A DNA stretch of 64,000 bases, from the NCBI GenBank assembly GCA_024236295.1, contig JACKKT010000007.1, positions 62,001-126,000 on the forward strand, written 5' to 3'. The stretch is from Kordiimonadaceae bacterium (GTDB lineage: Bacteria > Pseudomonadota > Alphaproteobacteria > Sphingomonadales > Emcibacteraceae). The stretch's first letter is position 1. Every line of letters begins with the position of its first letter. Both the position numbers and the translations under genes were made by a program. The notes under the pieces were generated by a model. The model worked only from the letters and a program-made list of their open reading frames with translations. It searched no databases and was not told the origin of the DNA. Of the stretch, positions 26,175 to 34,947 are shown piece by piece.

Positions 26175-27397
26175 ACAGCTCCTTTGAGTGCCTTCAGCAA
26201 TTTGTCAATATCAGCCATATCATTAAAAATCGATGGTGAAATGCGAAAGCGGTCAGGATAAAGTGCTATCTGAATATTGGCAGCATCCATTCTTGGTTTT
26301 AATATTTTATCAGCATTTTCAAGAGAGACCACAACCATTGGCCCGTCACTGTCATTAGGGGTGATCACATTATATCCTATTTTTGGTAGTTCCGCTTTTA
26401 AATGGTCAGTCATATTTTTTGAATAGGCGTGAATATTTTCAACACCCTTCTCCAATATATAGGTAAGCGATTGTTTCAGGATCGCAACCCCGCTGAAGGA
26501 ACGGGTGCCTATTGCAAAAAGACCGGAAGCACTATTTGGAAAGCCGTAATTTGCCCTGGCTTCTTCGGCGGCCTTGCCTGCGCTTGGCGTGTTAAGACCG
26601 AAATATCCGAAATTGGTGCGGGTAAGACGGCTTTGTGCCGCTTTACTGGCATAAATAAAACCGGTGCCAAAGTCCCCCATCAGCCATTTATAACTTGAAC
26701 AGGCGGCAAAATCGATGCCGCAGTCCCTTACATCAATGGGCACAGTGCCTGCTGCTTGTACAATATCAGCATAAACAAGCGTTCCATTTTTATGGGCAAT
26801 TTCACAGACAGCTTTAAGGTCGTGTTTAAATCCTGTTTCCATGGCAACCAGTGACAAGGCGATCAGTTTGGTGTCTGGTCTTAAAGCAGCTTTAATATCA
26901 TTCAGGTCAATACGATTATTTTTCCCTTCAATGCGGGTGACATCCATACCGTTATGGGACATCCAGTCATACATGATGAGCGAAGGATGAAAATGAAATT
27001 CGTCAGTAATGATATGTCCGCCACTCTCAGGAAAGCCAAGTCCACGGGCAACCATCTGCTCCCCGGCGGACGTGCTTTGAACATAGGCCACTTCATCAAA
27101 ATCCGCGTTTATCAATTTGGCAAAATTTTCAAGTGGAATATTACTGTCATGAAGTCCTTTTGGGGCTTTTGGATTAAGTCTCCGTTTTGCAAGATATGTT
27201 TCCGCCTCTGCGCTGGACTTAAAACTGATCGGATGTTGTGATGCATTGTTCAAATAAGTAAACCCCATTTTTTCAAATGATTCTTTATCGGGAAGAGAAG
27301 GGGCAGCTGCTGCGATAGGACCGGCCTGGGCCAGGGCTATGCTGGCAATTGGTAAAGCCGTTGTTGTTTTAATCAGGCCTCGGCGGGTAATCTTCAT
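26171..27397 (-). CDS. Class V aminotransferase with twin-arginine signal
   Basis: This 408-residue PLP enzyme has the cysteine-desulfurase/isopenicillin-N-epimerase-like fold. The PLP lysine lies in CSSYKWLMGDFGTGF, with VYADIVQAAGTVPIDV before it (Asp stacking on PLP, Gln) and QSTSAGEQMVARGLG at the N-terminal binding loop. Residues 1-31 form a Tat-type signal (TRRGLIKTT, then a hydrophobic Ala-rich stretch), so the enzyme may act in the periplasm, like some exported aminotransferase-fold epimerases. It is divergent from the class I aminotransferase gene and convergent with the permease. Its reaction could be desulfuration, racemisation or lyase chemistry; the sequence does not decide. Confidence 0.82.
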   Translation of the reverse strand: MKITRRGLIKTTTALPIASIALAQAGPIAAAAPSLPDKESFEKMGFTYLNNASQHPISFKSSAEAETYLAKRRLNPKAPKGLHDSNIPLENFAKLINADFDEVAYVQSTSAGEQMVARGLGFPESGGHIITDEFHFHPSLIMYDWMSHNGMDVTRIEGKNNRIDLNDIKAALRPDTKLIALSLVAMETGFKHDLKAVCEIAHKNGTLVYADIVQAAGTVPIDVRDCGIDFAACSSYKWLMGDFGTGFIYASKAAQSRLTRTNFGYFGLNTPSAGKAAEEARANYGFPNSASGLFAIGTRSFSGVAILKQSLTYILEKGVENIHAYSKNMTDHLKAELPKIGYNVITPNDSDGPMVVVSLENADKILKPRMDAANIQIALYPDRFRISPSIFNDMADIDKLLKALKGAV

Positions 27398-27420
27398 TTA
27401 AGTCTCCTAAAACGAGAATA

Positions 27421-27436
27421 GTGATATAAAAATCAC
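27421..27436. promoter_or_regulatory. Inverted repeat in the divergent aminotransferase intergenic region
   Basis: GTGAT-ATAAAA-ATCAC, with perfect 5-base arms and a 6-base AT spacer, lies in the gap between the divergent class V and class I aminotransferase genes. It may be an operator for a regulator shared by both units. Confidence 0.35.
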
Positions 27437-27545
27437 CATAACCAATTAATTTTAAATTGTCACACGACTTGATGATTTCTGTCTGGACATTGTGAAACTA
27501 TTTCTACAGGATGGCGCGGTAATTAAGAATGCAGAGGGGAAATTT

Positions 27546-28712
27546 ATGCATCTGTTAGACAGTCCGATAAGATCTGAAGAACTGCTTGTAAAAACGTTCG
27601 GGATAAAGCACCGCTTTTATGCTTCTTCATCAGAACCGCTTTCCCATAAGGAACTGATTGAACTTGCTGAGAAAAATGGGGATCAGGACCTTATTGACCT
27701 TTATAATGATCATTCCCTTGGCTATGCGGAAAATAGCGGCAGCCTAGATCTGCGGACAGAACTGGCAACCCTATATGGCCCCGAAATTGACGCGGATAAT
27801 ATTGTCGTATTTCCGGGTGCCCAGACAGGAATGACTTTGACCACATTATCGCTTCTTCGCCCGAGGGATCATTCTATCGTCATAACGCCAAGTTATCAGT
27901 CCCTTGAGGAAGGCATTAAAATTGCCGGAAGCGATTTTACGCGAGTGACACTGAGCCCGGAAAATAACTGGCAGATTGATGTAGCCGCCATTGAAGCGGC
28001 CATTCGTGGAAATACAAAATATATAGTGTTCAATGATCCGCATAACCCGTCAGGGTCACTGATGAGTGCACAAACCAAAAAAAAGCTGGTTGAGCTGGCT
28101 GAGCGGCATAACATTCTGCTTTTTTCTGATGAAGTATACCGGCTGCTTGAGCTTGATCCCGCTATGCGGTCTGCGTCAGTTGCTGAACTGTCGGAAAATG
28201 GCATTGCCCTAGGCACAATGGCCAAACCTTTTGGCGCCGGTGGTACCTGTATCGGCTGGGTTGCCTGTCAGGATATGGACATCATTGAAAAACTGCGTAA
28301 GGCGCAGCATATTTTCGCAGTTTGTTTTGCCCGTGCCGGTGAAATACAGGCAATGATGGTTCTTCGCGTGCGCGAAAAGATCGTTGAAAAGAATATGAAT
28401 ATTATCAAAGAAAACCTTGTTCTGCTGGAAGATTTTTTCAAAGAAAATTCAGATCTTTTTGAATGGATGCCGCCCCAGGCCGGCGGCACAGGTTTTGTCA
28501 AATTCAAAGGGCCCCTTACGTCCGATCAATTGGCCAATGAATTACTTGAACAAGGGATATTGGTCTTCCCATCGTCCATATTTGATTGCGATGATGATCT
28601 TAAACAATATTTCCGGATCGGGTTCAGCCGTCGTACCATGCCCGCAGCATTGGAAGCATTTAAGGAATTCGTTGATGAAAGACGGGAAATTTGGGGATTT
28701 CCCCGTACATAA
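27546..28712 (+). CDS. Class I/II aminotransferase, paralogue 1 (capreomycidine-synthase-like subgroup)
   Basis: This PLP aminotransferase-fold enzyme has 388 residues from the ATG at 27546. I prefer this start because AGAGGGG lies 6 bases before it and the length then matches its paralogue; an upstream in-frame GTG (27492) has a poor ribosome site. The PLP lysine is Lys227 in GTMAKPFGAGGTCIGW; FNDPHNPSGSLM and SDEVYRLLELD carry the Asn and Asp/Tyr that hold the cofactor. The GSLDLRTELATLYG and FPGAQTGM segments recall the COG0436 subgroup that includes capreomycidine synthase and arginine aminotransferases. It is the first gene of a three-gene unit with a kinase and a second aminotransferase. 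Confidence 0.87.
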   Translation: MHLLDSPIRSEELLVKTFGIKHRFYASSSEPLSHKELIELAEKNGDQDLIDLYNDHSLGYAENSGSLDLRTELATLYGPEIDADNIVVFPGAQTGMTLTTLSLLRPRDHSIVITPSYQSLEEGIKIAGSDFTRVTLSPENNWQIDVAAIEAAIRGNTKYIVFNDPHNPSGSLMSAQTKKKLVELAERHNILLFSDEVYRLLELDPAMRSASVAELSENGIALGTMAKPFGAGGTCIGWVACQDMDIIEKLRKAQHIFAVCFARAGEIQAMMVLRVREKIVEKNMNIIKENLVLLEDFFKENSDLFEWMPPQAGGTGFVKFKGPLTSDQLANELLEQGILVFPSSIFDCDDDLKQYFRIGFSRRTMPAALEAFKEFVDERREIWGFPRT

Positions 28713-28750
28713 ATCTAAAAATTATATAATGAAGCGTTAAATAAAAAAAT

Positions 28751-29722
28751 ATGCAAGATCAGGTTCCCAATTTTAGTGAAGAGAAAATCGCCCGGATTGC
28801 CAAAGAGCTTTATGGTTTGGAAGGGGAAATTAAATCGCTTGTTTCCTTTGAGGATCAGAATGCCCGGATTAAAACAACACATGGCTGTTATGTCCTTAAA
28901 ATTGCAAATAAAAGATGGAGCAGGGATTTTCTGCAGATGCAGACGGATGTTCTGGATCATTTGAAAACGGTAGCGCCTGACCTGACTTTTCCGGAGGCAG
29001 TTAAAACCTTAAAAGGCGACACCATAACCTTTATCAATGGTTTTGCGGTTCGGCTTCTGACTTATCTCGAAGGCAATATTCTGGCAAATATGGAAAGAAG
29101 CCCGGAACTTTATAAGGATATAGGACGTTTTCTGGGCCAGTTTTCAAATGCGATGGTGAGCTTCCCATATGACGGCACCGATGGATCGGATAAATACTGG
29201 AAGCTGGATAATGTCATTGACTGCAAAAAATATTTGCCGGAAGTTGATGATCTTGATGCCCGTAACCGGATTGAACGACTTTATACCCATTATGAAAAAA
29301 ATATTTTGCCGCTACTGCCTGAACTTCGCAAAGCGGTTATCCACAGTGATGCCAACGAACAAAATTTTCTGATTAATCCGGAAAGGCCAGAAAAAATAGC
29401 CGGGCTTATTGATTTTGGTGAAATGCAGTATGCCAGTCAGGTCAATGAACTCGCCATTACTCTTGCCTACAGTCTTTTAAACGAAGATGATAGTGACATG
29501 GCGGCGGGTAAAATTATTGAAGGATATACCAGTGAGTTTCCGCTTAAACCATTGGAGCAGGAGATTTTATATGATCTGATGGCCATGCGCCTTGTAACCA
29601 ATATTACTATGACGTCCCACAGCGCAAAAATGTTTCCTGATAATGACTATATTCTAATTTCACAAAAACCAGCCAGAGTGCTTTTGAAAAAACTGGAAGA
29701 CGAAAACTATATATTAAGATAG
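28751..29722 (+). CDS. APH-family kinase resembling hydroxylysine kinase
   Basis: This 323-residue protein kinase-like phosphotransferase has the catalytic loop VIHSDANEQNFL (Asp200, Asn205), the magnesium Asp221 in LIDFGEMQYA, and an ATP lysine near Lys50 in CYVLKIANK. VRLLTYLEGN and the VNELAITLAYSL stretch after the DFG-like motif resemble the animal hydroxylysine kinase (HYKK/AGPHD1) branch rather than aminoglycoside kinases. The likely reaction is phosphorylation of a hydroxyl group on an amino acid or amino alcohol. It lies between two paralogous aminotransferases; bacterial relatives are commonly fused to a class III aminotransferase, so pairing with class I enzymes is unusual. No good ribosome site precedes the ATG. 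Confidence 0.78.
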   Translation: MQDQVPNFSEEKIARIAKELYGLEGEIKSLVSFEDQNARIKTTHGCYVLKIANKRWSRDFLQMQTDVLDHLKTVAPDLTFPEAVKTLKGDTITFINGFAVRLLTYLEGNILANMERSPELYKDIGRFLGQFSNAMVSFPYDGTDGSDKYWKLDNVIDCKKYLPEVDDLDARNRIERLYTHYEKNILPLLPELRKAVIHSDANEQNFLINPERPEKIAGLIDFGEMQYASQVNELAITLAYSLLNEDDSDMAAGKIIEGYTSEFPLKPLEQEILYDLMAMRLVTNITMTSHSAKMFPDNDYILISQKPARVLLKKLEDENYILR

Positions 29723-29731
29723 CATTGAACA

Positions 29732-30892
29732 ATGACATACAGAGAACCATGGTCAAAAAAGCATAAAAGTGTTACGGCAAATACACCGTTTAATCTTTCC
29801 AATTCCTTTGCTGAACCACTAACCAGTGATGAGCTGATCAGACTATCACTGGAGCGGGGCGATGATGAGATAGTTGAGCAATATAAGAACCATATCCTGA
29901 CCTATACCCCCAATGGCGGCAGCCTTGATCTGAGAGAGGAAATCGCGGGACTATATGGCCCGGATATTGGTCCGGAAAATATTGTTGTTTTTCCAGGGGC
30001 ACAGGTGGCACTCCAGACGGCCGCCAATGCCATTGTCGATGAAAGCTGTCATTCAATCGTTTTTACCCCAGCATATCAGTCCGTACAGCAAGCGCCCCTT
30101 CATGCGGGAAGTGAAATCACAAAAATCAGACTTGATCCAGAAAGTGGATGGCAGGTTGACCCGGATCAGGTTGAAGCAGCAATAAAACCGAATAGCAGAT
30201 ATATGGTTATCAACGAACCTTATAATCCTGCCGGAACTTTGATGAGCCGCGAGACCCAGTCGCGACTAAAGGATATTGCAGGAAAGAACGGCATTTATAT
30301 ATTGTCGGATGAAGTTTACAGATTGCTGGAGCATGATGAAAAAGACAGACTGCCTGCCATGGCTGATTTTTATGATAAGGGCATAAGCGCGGTTACACTT
30401 TCAAAGCCGTGGGGTGGATGCGGCATTACCATAGGCTGGCTGGCGATGCAGGATATGAATTTAAGGCAAAAAATCATTGATACAATGTATTTTGCCACGG
30501 CCTGCCCAAGTCGCGCCAGTGAAATTCAAGCGATAATGACACTTCGTGCAAGTGATTATATACTTGAGCGGAATTTAAAAATTATCAGACAGAATGTTGT
30601 TCTTCTGGATCAGTTTGTTGAAAAATATAGTGAGTTTTTTGAATGGGTGAGACCGGTAGCCGGGGCCATTGCCTATATGAAATTCAAAGGTCCTTTTAGT
30701 TCCAATGAGCTTGGGGAACAATTGGCGGAACATGGAATATCAATTAAGCCGGCTTATGTCTTTTCAGATGAAAATCTTTATAGTGACTATTTTCGAATTG
30801 GTTATGGCGAAGCTATTATGCCGAAAGCGCTTGATGCCCTCATTCGATTTGTCGAAGCTCATCAGGAAGTTTGGCGCAGCCAGCTTTCATAA
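29732..30892 (+). CDS. Class I/II aminotransferase, paralogue 2
   Basis: This 386-residue PLP enzyme is clearly paralogous to the one two genes upstream: both share GGSLDLREEIAGLYGP-like and NIVVFPGAQ segments and the SDEVYRLLE motif. Its PLP lysine is Lys225 in TLSKPWGGCGITIGW, and INEPYNPAGTLM replaces the FNDPHNPSG of its paralogue. The start 9 bases after the kinase stop indicates one transcript. Two similar but distinct aminotransferases in one operon could act on successive substrates or form a hetero-oligomer. The substrate is unknown. Confidence 0.88.
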   Translation: MTYREPWSKKHKSVTANTPFNLSNSFAEPLTSDELIRLSLERGDDEIVEQYKNHILTYTPNGGSLDLREEIAGLYGPDIGPENIVVFPGAQVALQTAANAIVDESCHSIVFTPAYQSVQQAPLHAGSEITKIRLDPESGWQVDPDQVEAAIKPNSRYMVINEPYNPAGTLMSRETQSRLKDIAGKNGIYILSDEVYRLLEHDEKDRLPAMADFYDKGISAVTLSKPWGGCGITIGWLAMQDMNLRQKIIDTMYFATACPSRASEIQAIMTLRASDYILERNLKIIRQNVVLLDQFVEKYSEFFEWVRPVAGAIAYMKFKGPFSSNELGEQLAEHGISIKPAYVFSDENLYSDYFRIGYGEAIMPKALDALIRFVEAHQEVWRSQLS

Positions 30893-30983
30893 ATTATCCA
30901 GCCTTTTTTATTTCATCTAATAATCATGTATGTTATGTAGCGTTTGTTATTGATAATCGCTTCGATGAATGTGAGGGTACCGG

Positions 30984-31418
30984 ATGTCAGATGAAGTTAT
31001 TGCAATTGCCAGTGATCATGGCGGTTATGATTTAAAAGAAATTCTGAAAACCGAATTGGAGCACCTGGGTTATGGGATTCTTGATCTAGGCTGTTATAAT
31101 AATGACTCGGTGGATTACCCTGATTATGCAGATAAAATGGCGGCAGCACTCCTTAATAAATCAGCGGAACGTGGTGTCCTTATTTGCGGTTCCGGTATCG
31201 GTATAAGCATAGCGGCAAACCGTCATAGGCATGTGCGCGCAGCTCTCGTTCATGACGGTTTGACCGCGCAACTTTCCAGACACCATAATAATGCCAATGT
31301 CATCGTCCTGGGCGGGCGGACAACAGGTGTTGATGTGGCAAAAGACTGTCTTAAAATTTTTCTTGAAACTGATTTTGATGGTGGACGCCATCAACGTCGA
31401 ATTGAACTTATGTCCTAA
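30984..31418 (+). CDS. rpiB: Ribose-5-phosphate isomerase B
   Basis: This 144-residue cytoplasmic enzyme of the RpiB/LacAB family interconverts ribose 5-phosphate and ribulose 5-phosphate. The opening ASDHGGYDLKE, the active-site loop GVLICGSGIGISIAANR with the catalytic Cys, and RHHNNANVIVLGGR with the later phosphate-binding residues are all present. GAGGGTACCG precedes the ATG. It begins the conserved alphaproteobacterial run rpiB-glyA-nrdR-rib, with glyA 27 bases downstream. Confidence 0.95.
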   Translation: MSDEVIAIASDHGGYDLKEILKTELEHLGYGILDLGCYNNDSVDYPDYADKMAAALLNKSAERGVLICGSGIGISIAANRHRHVRAALVHDGLTAQLSRHHNNANVIVLGGRTTGVDVAKDCLKIFLETDFDGGRHQRRIELMS

Positions 31419-31445
31419 TTTTTTTATTATTAAAGGCTTTTACAA

Positions 31446-32723
31446 ATGTCATCATATTTAGATTCATTTTTTAATGCACCCTTAAGCGAAGCAGACCCTG
31501 AAATTCTGGAAAGTATTGATCTGGAAATGGGGCGCCAGCAAAGCCATATTGAGCTGATTGCCTCTGAAAATATTGTTAGCCGCGCGGTAATGGAAGCGCA
31601 AGGCTCAATCATGACCAATAAATATGCGGAAGGATATCCCGGTCGTCGTTATTATGGTGGGTGTGAGTATGTTGATATTGCCGAAAATCTGGCGATTGAA
31701 CGGGCCAAAAAACTTTTTAATTGTGAATTTGCCAATGTTCAGCCGCACTCCGGTGCCCAGGCCAACGGCGCCGTAATGATGGCTCTTGCCAAGCCAGGGG
31801 ACACTATTCTTGGTATGTCGCTTGATGCCGGTGGACACTTGACCCATGGTGCGCCACCTGCGCAATCAGGAAAATGGTTTAATGCCATTCAGTATGGCGT
31901 GCGACGAGACAATCATCTGATGGATTTGGATCAGATTGAAAGTCTGGCAAAAGAACATCATCCAAAAATCATCATAGCTGGCGGGTCTGCCTACCCACGG
32001 GAAATTGATTTTAAAAAAATGCGCGAAATTGCTGACAGTGTCGGTGCTTACTTAATGGTTGATATGGCTCATTTCGCTGGCTTGGTGGCGGGTGGTGTTC
32101 ATCCGAGCCCGCTTGAGCATGCTCATGTTGTGACAACTACAACCCATAAAACTCTGCGCGGTCCGCGCGGTGGAATGATCCTGACTAATGATCTGGAGCT
32201 TGGTAAAAAAATCAACAGCGCGGTTTTCCCTGGTCTACAGGGTGGCCCGCTTATGCATGTTATTGCGGCAAAAGCAGTGGCTTTTGGTGAGGCGCTGACG
32301 CCGGAATTCAAACAATATGCTGCACAAGTAAAATCAAATGCCCACGCATTGGCAGCCAAGCTAAAAGCAGGCGGCTGCGATATTGTGTCCGGCGGGACGG
32401 ACACACATGTAATACTGGTTGATCTTCGTCCGAAAGGACTGACAGGACGTGATGCAGATAATTCACTGGGACGCGCCAATATTACCTGTAACAAAAATGG
32501 TGTGCCGTTTGACCCGGAAAAACCCATGATTACTTCCGGTATTCGTGTTGGAACGCCTGCTGGCACAACACGGGGATTTAAAGAAGCAGAATTTGAACTG
32601 GTTGGGGATTATATTCTTGAAATTCTTGACGGGCTTGCAAAAAATCCAGAAGATAACAGCGCTGCAGAAGCAGTGGTGAGGGAAAAAGTAATCGCACTTT
32701 GTGACAAATTCCCGATATATTAA
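31446..32723 (+). CDS. glyA: Serine hydroxymethyltransferase
   Basis: This 425-residue PLP enzyme interconverts serine and glycine while charging tetrahydrofolate with a one-carbon unit. The PLP lysine is Lys235 in VTTTTHKTLRGPRGG, and ELIASEN, NKYAEGYPGRRYYGG and MVDMAHFAGLVAGG are standard GlyA signatures. The length is normal. It lies between rpiB and nrdR in the same direction; glycine supply also serves the C4 haem pathway elsewhere in the window. No glycine or SAM riboswitch fits in the 27-base leader. Confidence 0.97.
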   Translation: MSSYLDSFFNAPLSEADPEILESIDLEMGRQQSHIELIASENIVSRAVMEAQGSIMTNKYAEGYPGRRYYGGCEYVDIAENLAIERAKKLFNCEFANVQPHSGAQANGAVMMALAKPGDTILGMSLDAGGHLTHGAPPAQSGKWFNAIQYGVRRDNHLMDLDQIESLAKEHHPKIIIAGGSAYPREIDFKKMREIADSVGAYLMVDMAHFAGLVAGGVHPSPLEHAHVVTTTTHKTLRGPRGGMILTNDLELGKKINSAVFPGLQGGPLMHVIAAKAVAFGEALTPEFKQYAAQVKSNAHALAAKLKAGGCDIVSGGTDTHVILVDLRPKGLTGRDADNSLGRANITCNKNGVPFDPEKPMITSGIRVGTPAGTTRGFKEAEFELVGDYILEILDGLAKNPEDNSAAEAVVREKVIALCDKFPIY

Positions 32724-32741
32724 TTTTTTAGAGGAAATGAA

Positions 32742-33203
32742 ATGCGGTGCCCATTTTGCGGAAATGAAGATACCCAGGTAAAGGATAGTCGACCGACCGA
32801 GGATAATTCTGCGATCAGGCGCCGCCGTTCCTGTGGCGGTTGTGGGGCGCGCTTTACAACGTTCGAACGCGTTCAGCTTAGGGAACTGACCGTGCTTAAA
32901 ACATCAGGTAAAAAGGTGCCATTTGATCGTTCTAAACTTGAGCGGTCAGTGGATATGGCGATCAGGAAACGACCAGTTGCGGAAGAGCAGGTCGAAAGAA
33001 TGGTTAGTGGCGTTGTTCGCCAGTTGGAAAGCATGGGAGAAAGTGAAATTCCCTCAACAACCATAGGGAAATTAATCATGGAAGGACTGAAGCAGCTGGA
33101 TACGGTTGCCTATGTCCGGTTTGCATCGGTGTATAAAAATTTCCGGGAAGCCAGTGATTTTGAACATTTCGTCAGCGAGATTGCTGATCATGAAGAAAGC
33201 TGA
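32742..33203 (+). CDS. nrdR: Transcriptional repressor NrdR
   Basis: This 153-residue regulator of ribonucleotide reductase genes has an N-terminal zinc ribbon (CPFCG at 3-7 and CGGCG at about 31-35) with the VKDSRP and RRRRSC DNA-contact segments, followed by an ATP-cone (about 49-139) that senses ATP/dATP. GAGGAAATGAA lies before the ATG. The last 14 bases overlap ribD. The nrd genes it would control are not in the window. Confidence 0.97.
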   Translation: MRCPFCGNEDTQVKDSRPTEDNSAIRRRRSCGGCGARFTTFERVQLRELTVLKTSGKKVPFDRSKLERSVDMAIRKRPVAEEQVERMVSGVVRQLESMGESEIPSTTIGKLIMEGLKQLDTVAYVRFASVYKNFREASDFEHFVSEIADHEES

Positions 33204-34305
33204 ATATTTTTCAGAACAGGACAAGGTGTATATGAAGATAGCGCTTGATCTTTCAAGGCGCGGTCTTGGCACTGTTTTTCCAAATCCTTCAGTCGGTTGT
33301 GTCCTCGTCAGAGATGGTCATATAATCGGTCGCGGCTGGACAGGAGCAGGCGGTCGGCCACATGCTGAACAAAACGCACTTCAATTTGCAGGAAATGCAG
33401 AAAAATCAACAGCTTATGTCACACTTGAGCCCTGTTCTCATCATGGAAAAACCCCGCCTTGCGCACAATCACTAATTAATGCCGGGATTGCAAAAGTCAT
33501 TATCGCCACTGGTGATCCGGATCCCCGGGTAAGCGGCAATGGGATCAGAATGCTTAAAAAAGCTGGAGTTGAAGTACAATTTGGTCTTTTGCAGGAAGAA
33601 GCGAATTATATCAATCAGGGATTTTTTCAGAAAATTAAAGAAAACAGGCCACTGATTACTGTAAAAATAGCCAGCACAAAAGACGGTAAAATTGCCAAAA
33701 CTGAAGGTGAGCAATATTGGGTGACCGGACCTTTGTCACGCAAACGCGGGCATCTTTATCGAGCCACTCATGATGCTATTATGGTCGGAATTGGTACTGT
33801 AATAAGTGACGACCCCATGCTGGATTGCCGAATTAAAGGGCTTGAATATCGCTCACCAATTCGGGTGGTACTTGATAGCCATTTAAGGATAAAGCCAAAT
33901 TGTAAACTTTGTAGCTCAGCGAAGGAAATTCCACTCTTGATCATGACCACCGTATCAGATTTAAAAAAATATGCAGAACTGGAAAAACTGGGCGCTAAAA
34001 TTTTCTGCATCGAAAAGGATGAAAAGGGGCGGGTTAATATAGGTCAGGTAATGAAAGTGCTAAGTGGTGAAGGAATTACAAGAATATTGTCAGAAGGGGG
34101 AGGTAAACTTAACGCTTCCCTGATCAAGGCAAGTCTGGTAGACCGTCTGCTATGGTTTAAATCGAAAGATTCTATTGGTGAAACCGGCGTTGATGCGTTA
34201 TATGATATTCCCATAGAAAATCTTGGAAAATACCTTAATTTATCGCTTGTGGATGAAGGTGAGACCCCTCCCGATCACTGGCAGGAATTTGGGATAAAAC
34301 GTTAG
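33190..34305 (+). CDS. ribD: Bifunctional riboflavin biosynthesis deaminase/reductase
   Basis: This 371-residue enzyme performs the deamination and side-chain reduction after GTP cyclohydrolase II. The N-terminal deaminase domain (about 10-130) has the zinc motif HAEQNAL ... EPCSHHGKTPPC; the C-terminal reductase domain (about 150-365) has KIASTKDGKIA, a GIGTVISDDPMLDCR segment and ILSEGGGKLNASL for NADPH. The ATG at 33190 is chosen because KVYMKIALDLSRRG is the family start; the frame stays open further upstream inside nrdR, which is not part of RibD. It overlaps nrdR by 14 bases, so the two are coupled. Confidence 0.94.
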   Translation: MKKAEYFSEQDKVYMKIALDLSRRGLGTVFPNPSVGCVLVRDGHIIGRGWTGAGGRPHAEQNALQFAGNAEKSTAYVTLEPCSHHGKTPPCAQSLINAGIAKVIIATGDPDPRVSGNGIRMLKKAGVEVQFGLLQEEANYINQGFFQKIKENRPLITVKIASTKDGKIAKTEGEQYWVTGPLSRKRGHLYRATHDAIMVGIGTVISDDPMLDCRIKGLEYRSPIRVVLDSHLRIKPNCKLCSSAKEIPLLIMTTVSDLKKYAELEKLGAKIFCIEKDEKGRVNIGQVMKVLSGEGITRILSEGGGKLNASLIKASLVDRLLWFKSKDSIGETGVDALYDIPIENLGKYLNLSLVDEGETPPDHWQEFGIKR

Positions 34306-34312
34306 GTAAGAA

Positions 34313-34909
34313 ATGTTTACTGGAATAATTACCGATATTGGCAAAGTGACCGGGATTAAGAAAAGCGGCGATACCCGAATTGCAATCAGCACGGCTTATG
34401 ATACGTCCACTATAGAGTTTGGTGCATCTATAGCCTGTTCGGGCGTTTGCCTGACAGTAGTTGATAAAGGGGATGACTGGTTCAGTGTCGATGTTTCAAA
34501 TGAAACGCTTTCCTGTACCACCCTTGGTGATTGGACCAAAGGAAGCCGTGTCAATCTTGAACGGGCCCTGAAGGTTGGTGAAGAACTAGGTGGCCATCTT
34601 GTTACAGGACATGTTGATTGTGTTGGAGAAGTTGTAGCAATTGAACAGGAAGGAGATAGTAAGAAATTTACATTCAGTCTTCCACATAAGTTGAAGAATT
34701 TTGTCGCGGAAAAAGGATCTGTGACAATCAATGGCGCCTCACTGACAGTAAATAAAGTTACAGATGAAGCCAAACATACTTTATTTTGCATCAATATCAT
34801 TCCCCATACTCAGGAAAAAACCACATTTTCAGAAATAAAACCTGGCGACCGGGTTAATATCGAGATTGATATTCTGGCACGATATGTGGCAAGAATGCGC
34901 GATTTATAA
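34313..34909 (+). CDS. ribE: Riboflavin synthase alpha chain
   Basis: This 198-residue enzyme dismutates two 6,7-dimethyl-8-ribityllumazine molecules to riboflavin. It has the internal duplication of two lumazine-binding barrels (about 1-90 and 97-190), starting MFTGIITDIGKV and with GVCLTV and GASLTVN in equivalent positions and GGHLVTGHVDC at the start of the second half. It lies 7 bases after ribD. Confidence 0.97.
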   Translation: MFTGIITDIGKVTGIKKSGDTRIAISTAYDTSTIEFGASIACSGVCLTVVDKGDDWFSVDVSNETLSCTTLGDWTKGSRVNLERALKVGEELGGHLVTGHVDCVGEVVAIEQEGDSKKFTFSLPHKLKNFVAEKGSVTINGASLTVNKVTDEAKHTLFCINIIPHTQEKTTFSEIKPGDRVNIEIDILARYVARMRDL

Positions 34910-34947
34910 ATTATCAGAAATAAAAATAAGAAGATTTAGAGAATAAT

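Noticed and set aside
34910..34947. FMN riboswitch in the riboflavin run
   Set aside because: Gaps between rib genes are only 4-38 bases and ribD overlaps nrdR, so there is no room for the element.
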